64,000 nt of DNA from Superficieibacter electus (GCF_002915575.1 NZ_PQGD01000017.1:56015-120014); one strand, 5' to 3'. Counted from the first letter of the stretch, positions 8,080-20,231 are shown. Numbers and translations are program-made. The notes: generated by a model from the letters alone, not told the origin.

Positions 8080-10017
8080 TTACGCATCGCCACCGAAACG
8101 ACGACGGCTGGAGGAGTCGTCACGACGTGGAGCTGCATCATCACGACGCGGCGCACGGCCTTCACGACGCTCGCCGCTGAAACGACGACCTTCACTACGA
8201 CCGCCTTCACGACGCTCACCGCCAAAACCACGGCCTTCGCCACGACCGCCTTCGCGACGTTCGCCACCGAAGCTGCGGCCACCGCCACGGCGTTCACCGC
8301 CGGTGTGCGGCTGTGCATCGCCCAGCAACTGCATGTTCATCGGCTTGTTCAGAATGCGGGTACGCGTAAAGTGTTGCAGCACTTCACCCGGCATGCCTTT
8401 CGGCAGTTCGATAGTGGAGTGAGACGCAAACAGCTTGATGTTACCGATGTAACGGCTGCTGATATCGCCTTCGTTAGCAATCGCGCCAACGATATGACGA
8501 ACTTCAACGCCATCATCACGGCCCACTTCAATGCGGTACAGCTGCATATCACCAACGTCACGACGTTCGCGACGCGGACGGTCTTCACCACCGCGTTCCG
8601 GACGGTCGCCACGCGGGCCACGGTCGTTACGATCGCGCGGCGCACGGTCATCACGGTCACGGAATTCGCGACGCGGACGCATCGGTGCATCCGGCGGTAC
8701 GATCAGAGAACGTTCGCCCTGCGCCATTTTCAGCAGTGCGGCGGCCAGCGTTTCGATATCCAGCTCTTCACCTTCAGCCGTCGGCTGGATTTGCGCCAGC
8801 AGACCACGGTAGAGATCCAGATCGCTGCTTTCCAGCTGCTGCTGTACTTTAGCGGCAAATTTTTCCAGACGGCGTTTGCCCAGCAGTTCTGCGTTCGGCA
8901 GTTCCACTTCCGGAATAGTCAGTTTCATGGTGCGTTCAATGTTGCGCAGCAGACGACGCTCGCGGTTCTCAACGAACAGCAGCGCGCGGCCAGCACGACC
9001 CGCACGACCGGTACGACCGATACGGTGAACATAAGACTCGGAGTCCATCGGGATGTCGTAGTTAACCACCAGGCTGATACGCTCAACGTCCAGGCCACGG
9101 GCCGCAACGTCGGTGGCGATCAGGATGTCCAGACGACCATCTTTCAGGCGTTCCAGTGTCTGCTCACGCAGCGCCTGGTTCATGTCACCGTTCAGCGCGG
9201 CGCTGTTGTAACCGCTACGCTCCAGCGCTTCAGCCACTTCCAGGGTCGCGTTTTTGGTACGCACGAAGATAATCGCCGCATCAAAATCTTCCGCTTCCAG
9301 GAAACGCACCAGCGCTTCGTTTTTACGCATACCGTACACCGTCCAGTAGCTCTGGCTGATGTCCGGGCGGGTGGTAACGCTGGACTGAATGCGCACTTCC
9401 TGCGGCTCGTTCATAAAGCGACGGGTAATGCGACGAATCGCTTCCGGCATGGTCGCAGAGAACAGCGCGGTCTGATGGTCAGCCGGGATCTGCGCCATGA
9501 TGGTTTCAACGTCTTCGATGAAGCCCATACGCAGCATTTCATCGGCTTCGTCCAGTACCAGACCACTCAGGCTGGACAGGTTCAGCGTACCGCGTTTCAG
9601 GTGATCCAGCAGACGACCCGGCGTACCGACGACGATCTGTGGTCCCTGACGCAGGGCGCGTAACTGCACGTCATAACGCTGGCCGCCGTAAAGGGCTACC
9701 ACGTTCACGCCATGCATATGTTTAGAGAAATCGGTCATTGCTTCAGCAACCTGAACCGCCAGCTCGCGGGTCGGTGCCAGTACCAGGATCTGAGGTGCTT
9801 TCAGATCGGCATCAAGATTGTTGAGCAGCGGTAAAGAAAACGCTGCGGTTTTACCGCTACCGGTCTGGGCCATACCCAGAACGTCACGGCCGCCCAGCAG
9901 GTGAGGGATACACTCTGCCTGGATCGGAGATGGTTTTTCGTAACCCAGATCGTTAAGGGCTTCAAGGATAGGAGCCTTCAGGCCCAGATCTGCAAAAGTG
10001 GTTTCGAATTCAGCCAT
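8080..10017 (-). CDS. deaD: DeaD (CsdA), cold-shock DEAD-box RNA helicase
   Basis: A 645-residue ATP-dependent RNA helicase. Motifs in order: the Q motif near the start, AQTGSGKT (motif I), PTRELA, DEAD (residues about 158-161), SAT, RGLD and [11 protein letters not shown] (motif VI). An RNA-binding domain follows, then an Arg/Gly-rich tail of near-repeats such as GGERREGGR (8090-8330). It unwinds RNA during cold adaptation and helps 50S assembly and mRNA decay. The start is set at the ATG at 10017 ([12 protein letters not shown]), matching the shorter E. coli form; upstream in-frame codons exist but overlap yrbN. Confidence 0.97.
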   Translation of the reverse strand: MAEFETTFADLGLKAPILEALNDLGYEKPSPIQAECIPHLLGGRDVLGMAQTGSGKTAAFSLPLLNNLDADLKAPQILVLAPTRELAVQVAEAMTDFSKHMHGVNVVALYGGQRYDVQLRALRQGPQIVVGTPGRLLDHLKRGTLNLSSLSGLVLDEADEMLRMGFIEDVETIMAQIPADHQTALFSATMPEAIRRITRRFMNEPQEVRIQSSVTTRPDISQSYWTVYGMRKNEALVRFLEAEDFDAAIIFVRTKNATLEVAEALERSGYNSAALNGDMNQALREQTLERLKDGRLDILIATDVAARGLDVERISLVVNYDIPMDSESYVHRIGRTGRAGRAGRALLFVENRERRLLRNIERTMKLTIPEVELPNAELLGKRRLEKFAAKVQQQLESSDLDLYRGLLAQIQPTAEGEELDIETLAAALLKMAQGERSLIVPPDAPMRPRREFRDRDDRAPRDRNDRGPRGDRPERGGEDRPRRERRDVGDMQLYRIEVGRDDGVEVRHIVGAIANEGDISSRYIGNIKLFASHSTIELPKGMPGEVLQHFTRTRILNKPMNMQLLGDAQPHTGGERRGGGRSFGGERREGGRGEGRGFGGERREGGRSEGRRFSGERREGRAPRRDDAAPRRDDSSSRRRFGGDA

Positions 10018-10090
10018 GTAGTACAAGTGCCTCGATATTAATGGCGGCCAGTCTACATAACTCATCATGAAATTGATCTGCAATTTTCAT
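10010..10090 (-). CDS. yrbN: YrbN, 26-residue leader small protein
   Basis: A small ORF between nlpI and deaD starting [16 protein letters not shown] and ending ALVLHG. It matches E. coli YrbN closely as I recall it. Its stop codon overlaps the deaD start by 8 bases, in another frame, so its translation probably feeds into deaD translation. No molecular function is known. The conserved sequence and tight coupling argue that it is real despite its size. Confidence 0.85.
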   Translation of the reverse strand: MKIADQFHDELCRLAAINIEALVLHG

Positions 10091-10195
10091 TGAAAAGTGT
10101 GAACCGGCTCAAAGTAGGTGTATTAACGAACAACAACGCCCTCACCCGCGAAGGTGATGGCAATCAAAAAATTCGGGCTAATGTCTGTTCGTCAG

Positions 10196-11080
10196 CTATT
10201 GCTGGTCCGATTCTGCCAGGTCATCTTGCTCCTGGCCCAGGAGCGATAATTCCAACAATGCGTATCGGTGCTCAACAAAGTTATGAACGTTGTTAGCCAC
10301 CGCCAGTTTGAACAGTGCCGTAGCGCTGTCCTTGTCCCCAAGACTTAGGTAATACTTACCTAAATAGAAGTTGGTTTCACTGAGATGCTCAGCGAGCGAG
10401 GTGTTATCCGTTGCGTCCGCCTTGAGTCGTCCCATTAACGCGGATTCGTTAATGTCGCCCAGGTAGAACTCGACAATGTTCCATCCCCACTGTTCCTTAT
10501 CCGATTTCTCGAAGCGCTGTTTTAACGCTTCTTTTGCCCGCTTCTCATCAAGCTTCTGCTCAACGAGATAAAGCCACAGGCTGCGGAAAGGATCATTGGG
10601 ATCGTCTTGATAAAACGCCAGCAGATCATCTTGCGCTAACTTGTCGCGACCGCCGTAATACAGGGCGATACCGCGATTCAAGTACGCGTAATTGTAAGTT
10701 GGATCAAGCTCAAGTACAGAATCAAACGCTTCATAGGCGGCATCATAACTGCCTGCCTGCGTTAAATATATGCCTAAGTAATTGAATACTTCAGGCATAT
10801 CCGGTCTTATTGCCAGCGCTTGTGAAAAATCATTTCGCGCTAAGGCCCTCAGACCGAGACTATCATACAACACTCCGCGCTCATATAAAAGCTGTGCGCG
10901 TTCGTCATCGGTTAAAGCCCGACTGGCAAGAATTTGTTCCATGCGTGCCAGAATCACTTCCTGCTGTAAAGTCGGTTGCAATGGTACTGCGAGGACTTCA
11001 CTTTTACGCCAGCTGGAGCTGTTGCATCCTGCAAGCGTAAGAGCTGTTGCCACGAAACACCAGCGCAAAAAAGGCTTCAT
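10196..11080 (-). CDS. nlpI: NlpI, outer-membrane TPR lipoprotein
   Basis: A 294-residue lipoprotein. The signal [19 protein letters not shown] ends in a lipobox with the acylated cysteine at 19. Tetratricopeptide repeats fill about residues 60-170 (for example [20 protein letters not shown] and [14 protein letters not shown]). NlpI is an adaptor for the protease Prc in degrading the endopeptidase MepS and so affects cell-wall growth. It lies downstream of pnp in the same direction, with a 108-base gap, as in E. coli. Confidence 0.97.
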   Translation of the reverse strand: MKPFLRWCFVATALTLAGCNSSSWRKSEVLAVPLQPTLQQEVILARMEQILASRALTDDERAQLLYERGVLYDSLGLRALARNDFSQALAIRPDMPEVFNYLGIYLTQAGSYDAAYEAFDSVLELDPTYNYAYLNRGIALYYGGRDKLAQDDLLAFYQDDPNDPFRSLWLYLVEQKLDEKRAKEALKQRFEKSDKEQWGWNIVEFYLGDINESALMGRLKADATDNTSLAEHLSETNFYLGKYYLSLGDKDSATALFKLAVANNVHNFVEHRYALLELSLLGQEQDDLAESDQQ

Positions 11081-11188
11081 TTCCCACTCCCGAAGACAAC
11101 AAAAGGATGAACGTCCCGTTCCCCAGTTGCAAACAAGGCGTCCAGCCAGCTAATTAGCCCTCCGCCTGCGCGGAGGGCAATGGCAACC

Positions 11189-13324
11189 TTACTCGCCTTG
11201 TTCAGCAGCCGGTGCTTCCGGTGCATTCGCAGGCTGAGACTGCTCGGTTGCTTCTTTGATGCTCAGACGGATACGGCCCTGGCGATCAACTTCCAGAACT
11301 TTCACCGGTACTTCCTGATTCATTTGCAGATAGTCGGTCACTTTCTCAACGCGCTTGTCGGCAATCTGAGAAATGTGGACCAGACCTTCTTTACCGCCGC
11401 CGATGGCAACAAACGCGCCAAAGTCAACGATACGGGTCACTTTACCGTTGTAGATACGACCCACTTCGATTTCTGCAGTGATCTCTTCGATACGACGGAT
11501 AGCATGTTTCGCTTTCTCACCGTCGGTAGCCGCGATTTTCACCGTACCGTCATCTTCGATTTCGATGGTAGTACCGGTTTCTTCGGTCAGCGCACGGATA
11601 ACCGAACCGCCTTTACCGATAACGTCCTTGATTTTATCCGCGTTAATCTTGATGGTATGGATGCGCGGTGCAAACTCAGAGATATCGCCGCGCGGCGCAT
11701 TAATTGCCTGTTCCATTACGCCCAGGATGTGCAGACGCGCACCTTTAGCCTGGTTCAGCGCAACCTGCATAATCTCTTTGGTGATACCTTCAATTTTGAT
11801 ATCCATCTGCAGCGCAGAGATACCGTCACGGGAACCCGCCACTTTGAAGTCCATATCGCCCAGGTGGTCTTCGTCGCCGAGGATGTCAGACAGCACAACA
11901 AAGTTGTCGCCTTCTTTCACCAGGCCCATTGCGATGCCCGCAACGGCCGCTTTGATCGGCACGCCTGCGTCCATCAGCGCCAGGGAAGCGCCACAGACGG
12001 AAGCCATAGAGGAAGAACCGTTAGATTCGGTGATTTCAGACACCACACGTACGGTGTACGGGAATTTGTCGGCTTCCGGCATCACTGCCAGCACGCCGCG
12101 CTTCGCCAGGCGACCGTGACCAATTTCACGACGTTTCGGCGAGCCTACCATACCGGTTTCACCCACAGAGTACGGAGGGAAGTTGTAGTGGAACAGGAAA
12201 GTGTCCGTACGTTCACCCATCAACTCATCCAGCGTCTGCGCGTCACGTGCGGTACCCAGGGTGGCTGTCACCAGCGCCTGCGTTTCGCCACGGGTAAACA
12301 GCGCGGAGCCGTGAGTACGCGGCAGTACGCCGGTGCGTACGTCCAGACCACGAATCATGTCTTTTTCACGACCGTCAATGCGCGGCTCGCCTGCCAGTAC
12401 GCGGCTACGAACCACGTTTTTCTCGATTGCGTGCAGGATTTCACCCAGTTCGTTAGCGTCCAGGGTTTCGTCTTCAGCCACCAGGCTGGCAATCGCTTCA
12501 GATTTGATGGCATCAACCTGAGCATAACGTTCTTGTTTGTCGGTGATACGATATGCGTCGCTCAGGCGAGACTCAGCCAGCGCAGCCACGCGCGCGTTCA
12601 GCGCATCGTTAACGGCTTCTGGCTGCCAGTCCCAGCGCGGTTTACCCGCTTCTTTCACCAGGTCGTTGATCGCCTGGATAACCACCTGCTGCTGATCGTG
12701 GCCAAAGACCACTGCGCCCAGCATCTGATCTTCGCTCAGCAGTTCAGCTTCGGATTCCACCATCAGAACAGCCGCTTCAGTACCCGCAACCACCAGGTCC
12801 AGTTTACTTTCTTTCAGCTCATCCTGCGTCGGGTTCAGTACGTACTGGTCATTGATGTAACCCACACGTGCAGCACCGATCGGGCCGTTGAACGGAATAC
12901 CAGACAGGGACAATGCAGCAGAAGCGCCGATCATCGCCACGATATCCGGGTTAACCTGCGGGTTAACAGAAACAACGGTAGCAATAACCTGAACTTCGTT
13001 GACGAAGCCTTCCGGGAACAGCGGACGTACCGGGCGGTCAATCAGACGCGCGATCAGCGTTTCGCCTTCGCTCGGACGGCCTTCACGACGGAAGAAGCTG
13101 CCCGGGATACGGCCAGCAGCGTAGGTACGCTCCTGATAGTTAACGGTCAGCGGGAAGAAATCCTGACCCGGTTTGGCTTTTTTCTGACCAACAACGGTCA
13201 CAAATACTGCGGTGTCATCCATGCTAACCATAACGGCAGCAGTAGCCTGACGCGCCATCATCCCGGTTTCCAGCGTAACGGTATGCTGACCGTACTGGAA
13301 TTTACGAACGATCGGATTAAGCAA
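11189..13324 (-). CDS. pnp: Polynucleotide phosphorylase
   Basis: A 711-residue 3'-5' exoribonuclease and polymerase, the same length as E. coli PNPase. Two RNase PH domains (about 1-215 and 310-550) are joined by a helical domain, then a KH domain ([20 protein letters not shown] region, about 560-590) and an S1 domain (about 620-690). It forms a trimer and is part of the RNA degradosome through RNase E. The ATG at 13324 follows a 245-base leader holding an RNase III stem used for autoregulation. Confidence 0.98.
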   Translation of the reverse strand: MLNPIVRKFQYGQHTVTLETGMMARQATAAVMVSMDDTAVFVTVVGQKKAKPGQDFFPLTVNYQERTYAAGRIPGSFFRREGRPSEGETLIARLIDRPVRPLFPEGFVNEVQVIATVVSVNPQVNPDIVAMIGASAALSLSGIPFNGPIGAARVGYINDQYVLNPTQDELKESKLDLVVAGTEAAVLMVESEAELLSEDQMLGAVVFGHDQQQVVIQAINDLVKEAGKPRWDWQPEAVNDALNARVAALAESRLSDAYRITDKQERYAQVDAIKSEAIASLVAEDETLDANELGEILHAIEKNVVRSRVLAGEPRIDGREKDMIRGLDVRTGVLPRTHGSALFTRGETQALVTATLGTARDAQTLDELMGERTDTFLFHYNFPPYSVGETGMVGSPKRREIGHGRLAKRGVLAVMPEADKFPYTVRVVSEITESNGSSSMASVCGASLALMDAGVPIKAAVAGIAMGLVKEGDNFVVLSDILGDEDHLGDMDFKVAGSRDGISALQMDIKIEGITKEIMQVALNQAKGARLHILGVMEQAINAPRGDISEFAPRIHTIKINADKIKDVIGKGGSVIRALTEETGTTIEIEDDGTVKIAATDGEKAKHAIRRIEEITAEIEVGRIYNGKVTRIVDFGAFVAIGGGKEGLVHISQIADKRVEKVTDYLQMNQEVPVKVLEVDRQGRIRLSIKEATEQSQPANAPEAPAAEQGE

Positions 13325-13397
13325 AATAATATCCTTTCTTAATTAGTGGCAGTGCACCCACGGCACACTGTCGTTAACAACCGATCTTCTGCGCATC

Positions 13398-13456
13398 CTC
13401 GCGACTAATGACAACCCTAACCCACTTTGTGGGTGAAGCCTCTCATTAGCCGCGCG
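13398..13456 (-). promoter_or_regulatory. RNase III processing stem in the pnp leader
   Basis: The leader RNA contains long paired arms (GGCTAATGA with TCATTAGTC) around an inner hairpin (CCCAC, loop, GTGGG). This corresponds to the double-stranded leader that RNase III cuts in E. coli, after which PNPase destroys its own message. E. coli also encodes the sRNA SraG/PsrO in this interval; I could not delimit it here. Confidence 0.7.
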
Positions 13457-13526
13457 AACCTCTGCGACGGAAGATCATTCATAGCAACAATACATTAGTT
13501 TCCAGCGAATTGCTGCGGTGCGGTTG

Positions 13527-13553
13527 AAAAAAGGGGCCCTGAAGGCCCCTTTT
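13527..13553 (-). terminator. Intrinsic terminator after rpsO
   Basis: A perfect 10-bp stem (arms AAAAGGGGCC and GGCCCCTTTT, 5-base loop) with T residues after it on the minus strand, 17 bases past the rpsO stop. It partly separates rpsO from pnp, as in E. coli, where read-through feeds pnp. Confidence 0.9.
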
Positions 13554-13569
13554 CTGAAACTCGCAAGAC

Positions 13570-13854
<285 letters not shown>

Positions 13855-13990
13855 TTAAAAGAAAGAAAGGGTGCCAATCTCTAATTCAGCAACCCCATAG
13901 TTAATGTCCGCCAGCTTGTTAAACAATTTAGCGGGCATTAAGCGGCAATATTCTACTCGCAGCGCCTGGTTATCGCAAGACGGAGCGGTA

Positions 13991-14935
13991 TTATGCCGGA
14001 TATTCAACCACCAGACGACGCGGGGCGATGCGTCCTTCATCGTCGATTTCGCCCATACCGATAAAGCTGGCGCTATCACCTTCGGTCACGCGTACCAGGC
14101 CATTTAACGGCGCACCAGAGGCCCTTACGGGTTGGCCCTGCTTAAAATAACCCGCAACAACCGCCGGAATATTGACCAGAGGAAAGTCCGAAGCCGGACT
14201 GTCCATCGGCATCAGTAGCGGATCAAGCAGATCGCCCGCCGGAATAGCTTGCTGTTCAGCCTGCGCCACCAGCTGACGCAGATGCTCCAGCGTCACCATC
14301 CGCTCTACCGGGTATTTGCTCACCGCCAGCCGACGCAGGAAAATCACATGCGCGCCACAGCCCAGCTTTTCACCAAGATCGTCAATGATGGTGCGAATAT
14401 AGGTGCCTTTCGAGCAGTGAACTTCCAGTTCAAGCTCATCGCCTTCGTGGCGAATGAAGCGTAGCTCATAAACGGTGACCGGGCGCGCTTCACGCGGCAC
14501 TTCAATACCTTCACGCGCATATTCGTACAGTTTCCGCCCCTGATATTTCAGCGCGGAATACATTGACGGCACCTGCTGAATATCACCCCGAAACGTGTCC
14601 AGCGCGGCGTCAAGGTCTGACGCACTAAAGGTAACAGGACGCTCCTGCACTATCTGGCCGTCAGCGTCGGAGGTATCTGTACGCTGGCCCAGACGGGCAA
14701 TCACACGATAGCGCTTATCGGAATCCAGCAAATACTGGGAAAACTTAGTGGCTTCCCCCAGGCAGATCGGCAGCATACCGGTTGCCAGCGGATCTAACGC
14801 GCCGGTATGCCCGGCGCGGTTGGCATTATAGATGCGTTTTACTTTCTGTAATACGTCATTGCTGGACATCCCCTGCGGTTTATCCAGTAGCAGAACGCCA
14901 TGTATGTCGCGACCGCGACGGCGAGGACGACTCAT
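13991..14935 (-). CDS. truB: tRNA pseudouridine-55 synthase
   Basis: A 314-residue enzyme converting U55 to pseudouridine in tRNA, also an RNA chaperone. The catalytic aspartate is Asp48 in [17 protein letters not shown]-terminal PUA-like domain follows from about residue 250. The ATG shares one base with the TAA of rbfA (TAATG), so translation is coupled. It is part of the metY-rimP-nusA-infB-rbfA-truB operon. Confidence 0.98.
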   Translation of the reverse strand: MSRPRRRGRDIHGVLLLDKPQGMSSNDVLQKVKRIYNANRAGHTGALDPLATGMLPICLGEATKFSQYLLDSDKRYRVIARLGQRTDTSDADGQIVQERPVTFSASDLDAALDTFRGDIQQVPSMYSALKYQGRKLYEYAREGIEVPREARPVTVYELRFIRHEGDELELEVHCSKGTYIRTIIDDLGEKLGCGAHVIFLRRLAVSKYPVERMVTLEHLRQLVAQAEQQAIPAGDLLDPLLMPMDSPASDFPLVNIPAVVAGYFKQGQPVRASGAPLNGLVRVTEGDSASFIGMGEIDDEGRIAPRRLVVEYPA

Positions 14936-15336
14936 TAGTCCTCCTTGCTGTCGTCCGGGTTCACACGACGCTCATCGTCGTGTTTTACCACGCTGGTGAC
15001 CAGGTTGGACATGCGCATCCCTTCAACCAGCGAATTGTCGTAGAAGAAGGTCAGTTCCGGCACGATGCGCAGGCGCATCGCTTTGCCCAGCAGCGAACGG
15101 ATAAAACCGGATGCTTCCTGCAACGCTTTGATGCCCGCTTTCACCGCGTCTTCATCTTTGTCATTCAGGAAGGTTACAAACACTTTGGCATAGGCCAGAT
15201 CGCGGGACATTTCGACGCCAGAAACGGTAGTCATCATGCCCAGACGCGGGTCTTTGATTTCGCGCTGCAGGATGATTGCGATCTCTTTTTGCATCTCCTG
15301 AGCCACGCGCTGCGGGCGACCAAATTCTTTCGCCAT
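14935..15336 (-). CDS. rbfA: Ribosome-binding factor A
   Basis: A 133-residue KH-type protein that binds the 30S subunit late in maturation and helps 16S 5'-end processing; it is needed in the cold. I chose the ATG at 15336 ([16 protein letters not shown]), which matches E. coli, rather than an upstream codon that would add six residues. A strong hairpin terminator lies just ahead, between infB and rbfA. Confidence 0.97.
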   Translation of the reverse strand: MAKEFGRPQRVAQEMQKEIAIILQREIKDPRLGMMTTVSGVEMSRDLAYAKVFVTFLNDKDEDAVKAGIKALQEASGFIRSLLGKAMRLRIVPELTFFYDNSLVEGMRMSNLVTSVVKHDDERRVNPDDSKED

Positions 15337-15350
15337 AATAAATTCTCCAG

Positions 15351-15377
15351 ACAAAAAAGGGGCTATCAGCCCCTTTT
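15351..15377 (-). terminator. Terminator-like hairpin between infB and rbfA
   Basis: Perfect 10-bp arms (AAAAGGGGCT and AGCCCCTTTT) with a 3-base loop, followed on the minus strand by six T. It lies 15 bases upstream of the rbfA start, inside the operon. It could attenuate rbfA-truB relative to infB, or act as an RNA-processing or stability element. Confidence 0.75.
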
Positions 15378-15388
15378 GAAATAATTGC

Positions 15389-15486
15389 CGGGTGGCGCTT
15401 TAAAGCCTGATGGCGCTACACCTATCAGGCCTACAACCCGGCTAACAATCCTAACGCAGGCCCGGTAAACGAAGTGCCACCGGGCA
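15389..15486. repeat. REP/BIME-type extragenic palindromes
   Basis: The infB-rbfA gap holds REP-like units. GCCTGATGGCGCTAC and TATCAGGC form one palindrome (about 15404-15430), flanked by GCCGGGTGGCGC at 15389 and CCGGTAAACGAAGTGCCACCGG at 15462-15483. These match the GC-rich REP families of E. coli and relatives, which bind DNA gyrase or IHF and stabilise upstream mRNA. Confidence 0.7.
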
Positions 15487-15495
15487 TGACGAAGA

Positions 15496-18180
15496 TTATG
15501 CGATAGTACGTTGGATTTCGATGATCTCGAACACTTCGATCATATCGCCAACGCGAACGTCGTTGTAGTTCTTCACGCCGATACCACATTCCATGCCGTT
15601 ACGGACTTCGTTAACGTCATCTTTGAAGCGGCGCAGGGATTCCAGCTCGCCTTCATAGATAACCACGTTGTCGCGCAGAACGCGGATCGGGTTGTGACGT
15701 TTGATTGTCCCTTCGGTAACCATACAGCCCGCGATCGCACCAAATTTCGGTGATTTGAATACGTCACGCACTTCAGCCAGACCGATGATCTGCTGTTTCA
15801 GTTCCGGAGACAGCATACCGCTCATCGCCGCTTTCACTTCGTCGATCAGATTATAGATGACGGAGTAGTAACGCAGATCCAGGCTTTCGGATTCAATCAC
15901 TTTACGCGCAGAGGCATCGGCACGAACGTTGAAGCCAACCAGGATGGCGTTGGACGCCGCTGCCAGGGTGGCGTCGGTTTCGGTGATACCACCCACGCCA
16001 GAACCGATGATCCTGACTTTAACTTCGTCGGTAGACAGTTTCAGCAAGGAGTCAGAAATTGCTTCCACAGAACCCTGAACGTCAGCCTTCAGCACGATGT
16101 TCACTTCATGAACTTCGCCTTCGGTCATGTTAGCGAACATGTTCTCAAGTTTCGATTTCTGCTGACGAGCCAGTTTAACTTCACGGAATTTGCCCTGACG
16201 ATACAGTGCCACTTCACGCGCTTTCTTCTCGTCACGTACCACGGTCACTTCATCACCCGCAGCCGGAACGCCGGACAGGCCGAGGATTTCCACCGGAATG
16301 GACGGACCCGCTTCCAGCACTTCCTGACCGAGTTCGTTACGCATCGCACGAACGCGACCGTATTCGAAACCGCACAGTACGATGTCGCCCTTGTTCAGGG
16401 TACCTTCGCGAACCAGAACTGTGGCAACCGGACCACGACCTTTATCAAGGAAGGATTCGATGACCGCACCGCTCGCCATGCCGTTGCGAATAGCTTTCAG
16501 TTCCAGAACTTCAGCCTGGAGCAGAATAGCGTTCAGCAGATCATCAATACCGGTACCTGCTTTTGCAGAAACCGGGATGAACTGCGCTTCGCCGCCCCAC
16601 TCTTCCGGCATAACGCCGTATTGAGACAGTTCGTTCTTAACGCGATCCAGATCGGCTTCTGGCTTGTCGATTTTGTTCACTGCAACGACTAAAGGCACCT
16701 GCGCCGCTTTCGCGTGCTGGATAGCTTCAATCGTCTGCGGCATCACACCATCATCGGCAGCAACGACCAGAACAACGATATCCGTTGCCTGTGCACCACG
16801 AGCACGCATGGAGGTAAACGCGGCGTGGCCCGGGGTATCCAGGAAGGTGATCATCCCGTTGTCAGTTTCAACGTGATACGCACCGATATGCTGGGTAATG
16901 CCGCCCGCTTCACCGGAAGCCACTTTCGTAGAACGAATGTAGTCCAGCAGCGAGGTTTTACCGTGGTCAACGTGACCCATGATGGTCACTACCGGTGCAC
17001 GCGGTTCTGCCGCAGCACCTGTATCACGGTCGCTCATTACCGCTTCTTCCAGCTCATTTTCACGACGCAGGATCACTTTGTGGCCCAGTTCTTCAGCCAC
17101 CAGTTGTGCGGTTTCCTGGTCGATAACCTGGTTGATGGTCGCCATTGCACCCAGTTTCATCATCGCTTTGATGACCTGAGAACCTTTGACTGCCATTTTG
17201 TTCGCCAGATCGCCAACGGTAATGGTTTCGCCAATCACGACGTCACGGTTAACAGCCTGAGCGGGTTTCTGGAAGCCCTGCTGTAAAGAAGAACCTTTAC
17301 GCTTGCCGCCTTTACCACCGCGAACCGCTGCACGTGCTTCTTCACGATCGGCTTTTGATTCGGAGTGCTTATTCCCTTTTTTGGCCGGACGCGCTGCTTT
17401 CGCATTACGGCCACGGCCACGGCCGCCTTCAACTTCACGGTCGTTATCATCTTCAGCCTGACGCGCATGCTGAGAGGTGGTCACGTGATAGTCGCTGGTG
17501 TCTTCAGTGGTTTCGGTTGCCTGCACACCATTTTTCTCGTTTTCTTCCGCCATACGACGAGCTTCTTCAGCGACCCGACGCGCTTCTTCTTCCAGCTTAC
17601 GACGTGCTTCTTCTTCGGCTTTACGCTTCAGTTCCGCAGCTTCGTTCTCACGACGGGCTTTCTCAGCCTGGGCAGTTTTGGTCATATCGTCTTGTTGGTT
17701 GCTCACTTTGTCTTTTTCCGCAGCTTCACGTTTCGCTTTGTCAGCGGCTTCACGCTTAGCTTGTTCTGCGGCCTCACGTTCAGCTTTTAATTGCGCCTCA
17801 CGCTTGGCTGTCTCTTCAGCCTCACGACGGGCTTGCTCTTCCGCTTCACGCTGTGCCTGCTCTTCCGCCGCGAGACGTTCTGCCTCTTGCGGGTCACGTT
17901 TCACAAAGGTGCGTTTCTTGCGGACTTCGATTTGTACCGATTTACTTTTTCCACCGGTACCTGGAATGTTTAAAGTACTGCGCGTTTTACGCTGTAATGT
18001 CAACTTATCCGGGCCTGCACCCTGATCACGATTCAGGTGGGCCTGGAGGGTTTGTCTTTCTTGTGCGGACACAGAGTCATCAACAGACTTGCGGATACCT
18101 GCATCAGCGAATTGCTGTACCAGGCGATCCACGGAAATCTGTTTCTCTGCGGCCAGCGCTTTTACGGTTACATCTGTCAT
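15496..18180 (-). CDS. infB: Translation initiation factor IF-2
   Basis: An 894-residue GTPase (E. coli 890) that brings initiator tRNA to the 30S subunit and promotes subunit joining. Order: an IF2 N-terminal domain (1-50), a long charged Glu/Ala/Arg coiled-coil region (about 95-215), a basic linker, a second IF2_N domain, and the G domain with GHVDHGKT near residue 403, DTPGH and NKID, then domains II-IV. The GTG that begins the shorter IF2-2 form in E. coli is kept at 17706 ([10 protein letters not shown]). It is co-transcribed with nusA. Confidence 0.98.
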   Translation of the reverse strand: MTDVTVKALAAEKQISVDRLVQQFADAGIRKSVDDSVSAQERQTLQAHLNRDQGAGPDKLTLQRKTRSTLNIPGTGGKSKSVQIEVRKKRTFVKRDPQEAERLAAEEQAQREAEEQARREAEETAKREAQLKAEREAAEQAKREAADKAKREAAEKDKVSNQQDDMTKTAQAEKARRENEAAELKRKAEEEARRKLEEEARRVAEEARRMAEENEKNGVQATETTEDTSDYHVTTSQHARQAEDDNDREVEGGRGRGRNAKAARPAKKGNKHSESKADREEARAAVRGGKGGKRKGSSLQQGFQKPAQAVNRDVVIGETITVGDLANKMAVKGSQVIKAMMKLGAMATINQVIDQETAQLVAEELGHKVILRRENELEEAVMSDRDTGAAAEPRAPVVTIMGHVDHGKTSLLDYIRSTKVASGEAGGITQHIGAYHVETDNGMITFLDTPGHAAFTSMRARGAQATDIVVLVVAADDGVMPQTIEAIQHAKAAQVPLVVAVNKIDKPEADLDRVKNELSQYGVMPEEWGGEAQFIPVSAKAGTGIDDLLNAILLQAEVLELKAIRNGMASGAVIESFLDKGRGPVATVLVREGTLNKGDIVLCGFEYGRVRAMRNELGQEVLEAGPSIPVEILGLSGVPAAGDEVTVVRDEKKAREVALYRQGKFREVKLARQQKSKLENMFANMTEGEVHEVNIVLKADVQGSVEAISDSLLKLSTDEVKVRIIGSGVGGITETDATLAAASNAILVGFNVRADASARKVIESESLDLRYYSVIYNLIDEVKAAMSGMLSPELKQQIIGLAEVRDVFKSPKFGAIAGCMVTEGTIKRHNPIRVLRDNVVIYEGELESLRRFKDDVNEVRNGMECGIGVKNYNDVRVGDMIEVFEIIEIQRTIA

Positions 18181-18204
18181 GCTGTTCCTTCCTGCTACAG
18201 TTTA

Positions 18205-19692
18205 TTACGCTTCGTCACCGAACCAGCAAATATTACGGGCAGCCATAATCAGCTCACCGGCTTGCTCGTCGGACAGACCGTCGATACCAGCCAGATCATC
18301 AATGCCCTGATCGGCGAGATCTTCCAGCGTACAAACACCACGGGCAGCCAGTTTGAATGCCATTGCGCGATCCAGCCCTTCAAGATTCAGCAGATCGTCA
18401 GCCGGTTGGTTATCACCAAGGCTCTCTTCCTGGGCCTGAGTCAAAGTGGCCAGTGCGGTTTTAGCACGCTCACGCAGTGCTTCAACGGTCAACTCATCAA
18501 GGCCGTCAATTTCCAGCAGTTCTTTCATTGGCACGTAGGCCAGTTCTTCCAGCGATGAGAAGCCTTCTTCAACCAGAACAGTGGCGAACTCTTCGTCAAT
18601 GTCGAGGTGTCTGGTAAAGGTTTCAATAGCGGCATGCGTTTCAGCCTGATGCTTCGCCTGAAGGTCATCAACGGTCATTACGTTGAGTTCCCAACCGCTG
18701 AGCTGTGAAGCCAGACGCACGTTCTGACCGTTACGGCCAATCGCCTGCGCCAGGTTACCGGCTTCAACCGCGATATCCATGGTGTGTTTATCTTCATCCA
18801 CTACGATGGACGCTACGTCTGCCGGAGCCATAGCGTTAATCACGAACTGCGCCGGGTTATCGTCCCACAGTACGATATCAATACGTTCGCCACCCAGTTC
18901 AGTAGAGACCGCCTGAACGCGTGCACCACGCATACCGACGCAGGCACCAACCGGGTCGATACGCTTGTCGTTGGTTTTCACTGCGATTTTCGCGCGTGAA
19001 CCTGGATCGCGAGCGGCTGCTTTGATCTCAATAACTTCTTCGCCGATTTCTGGCACTTCAATGCGGAAGAGTTCAACCAGCATTTCCGGCTTAGAACGCG
19101 TTACGAACAGCTGGGCTCCGCGTGCTTCAGGGCGTACAGCGTACAATACGCCACGAATGCGGTCGCCCGGACGGAAGTTTTCGCGCGGCAGCATATCTTC
19201 ACGCAGGATCACCGCTTCAGCATTGTTGCCCAGATCAAGGGAGATGTTATCGCGGTTTACTTTCTTCACCACGCCGGTGATGATTTCACCTTCATGTTCG
19301 CGGAACTGATCGACAACCATTGCGCGTTCAGCTTCACGGACTTTCTGGACAATGACTTGTTTTGCGGTCTGCGTCGTGATGCGGTCGAAGGTCACGGACT
19401 CAATCTGATCTTCAACATATTCACCGACATTCAGGCTTTCGTCTTCAAAACGCGCCGCTTCGAGAGTGATCTCTTTCGTCGGCTGGGTCACTTCTTCAAC
19501 AATAACCCAGCGGCGGAACGTATCGAAATCACCGCTTTTACGATCGATTTCTACGCGAACATCGATCTCTTGTTCGTATTTTTTCTTTGTAGCCGTTGCC
19601 AGTGCGCTTTCCAGCGCTTCGAAAATTTTCTCGCGTGGCAGCGATTTTTCGTTGGAAACGGCTTCAACAACAGCCAAAATTTCTTTATTCAT
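18205..19692 (-). CDS. nusA: Transcription termination/antitermination protein NusA
   Basis: A 495-residue RNA polymerase-binding factor, the same length as E. coli NusA. N-terminal polymerase-binding domain (1-125), S1 domain (about 135-200), KH1 and KH2 (about 230-345, with [18 protein letters not shown] and [18 protein letters not shown]), then two acidic repeats. It controls pausing, intrinsic termination and Nut antitermination. It sits between rimP (27 bases) and infB (24 bases). Confidence 0.98.
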   Translation of the reverse strand: MNKEILAVVEAVSNEKSLPREKIFEALESALATATKKKYEQEIDVRVEIDRKSGDFDTFRRWVIVEEVTQPTKEITLEAARFEDESLNVGEYVEDQIESVTFDRITTQTAKQVIVQKVREAERAMVVDQFREHEGEIITGVVKKVNRDNISLDLGNNAEAVILREDMLPRENFRPGDRIRGVLYAVRPEARGAQLFVTRSKPEMLVELFRIEVPEIGEEVIEIKAAARDPGSRAKIAVKTNDKRIDPVGACVGMRGARVQAVSTELGGERIDIVLWDDNPAQFVINAMAPADVASIVVDEDKHTMDIAVEAGNLAQAIGRNGQNVRLASQLSGWELNVMTVDDLQAKHQAETHAAIETFTRHLDIDEEFATVLVEEGFSSLEELAYVPMKELLEIDGLDELTVEALRERAKTALATLTQAQEESLGDNQPADDLLNLEGLDRAMAFKLAARGVCTLEDLADQGIDDLAGIDGLSDEQAGELIMAARNICWFGDEA

Positions 19693-19719
19693 CGGGGCCT
19701 TTCACCTCAATCCAGACTG

Positions 19720-20172
19720 TTAAAAGTGGGGAACCAGGTTCGCCTTCTGGATGTTACTCAGCGCGAACACTTCATCTTTGCCATCAACCGTAACCGTGAT
19801 CATCTCACCGTCAACCGCTTTAATAATGCCCTGCCATTTGCGACGATTCTGAACCGCCATGCGCAGGACCAGCGCCACCTCTTCACCCAGGAAACGCGTA
19901 TAGTGTTCAGCGGTGAACATAGGACGATCGAGGCCAGGTGAGGAGACTTCCAGGTTGTAGGCAACAGTAATGGGGTCTTCAACGTCCATTACGGCGCTCA
20001 CCTGATGGCTCACATCAGCACAATCATCAACATTGATGCCATCTTCACTATCAATATAGATGCGCAGTGTCGATGTGCGACCGCGAATAAATTCGATGCC
20101 GACCAGCTCAAAGCCCAATGCTTCAACCGGTGCTGTAATCATCTCTGTTAATTTTTGCTCTAATGTGGACAA
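19720..20172 (-). CDS. rimP: Ribosome maturation factor RimP
   Basis: A 150-residue protein that helps 30S assembly. The start is the TTG at 20172 (read as [12 protein letters not shown]), preceded by a GGGGGTG ribosome binding site. No ATG start is available in this frame near it, and an earlier in-frame TTG four codons upstream would put that binding site inside the gene. It is the first protein gene after metY in the nusA-infB operon. Confidence 0.96.
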   Translation of the reverse strand: MSTLEQKLTEMITAPVEALGFELVGIEFIRGRTSTLRIYIDSEDGINVDDCADVSHQVSAVMDVEDPITVAYNLEVSSPGLDRPMFTAEHYTRFLGEEVALVLRMAVQNRRKWQGIIKAVDGEMITVTVDGKDEVFALSNIQKANLVPHF

Positions 20173-20189
20173 GCCCACCCCCAAGACAT

Positions 20190-20209
20190 AAAAAAAGGGC
20201 GTAAAGCCC
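20190..20209 (-). terminator. Intrinsic terminator between metY and rimP (proximal to rimP)
   Basis: A short GC stem (GGGCTTTACGCCC on the minus strand) followed by seven T. It is the second of two terminators in tandem downstream of tRNA-fMet. Read-through is needed to transcribe rimP-nusA-infB from the metY promoter, and NusA is known to autoregulate its operon at this level. Confidence 0.8.
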
Positions 20210-20231
20210 AGTTATTCTGTAGTCAGATAAC

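Noticed and set aside
8090-8330. Short regular repeats that might suggest a CRISPR-like array
   Set aside because: The period is that of Arg/Gly codons inside deaD; there are no unique spacers of constant length.
8305-9663. A 452-codon open frame opposite deaD
   Set aside because: Shadow of the biased deaD codons; no recognisable protein features.
11180-13342. A 720-codon open frame on the plus strand opposite the whole of pnp
   Set aside because: It mirrors pnp exactly, translates to a His/Thr/Phe/Arg-rich string with no domain, and is the usual by-product of codon bias in a highly expressed gene on the other strand.
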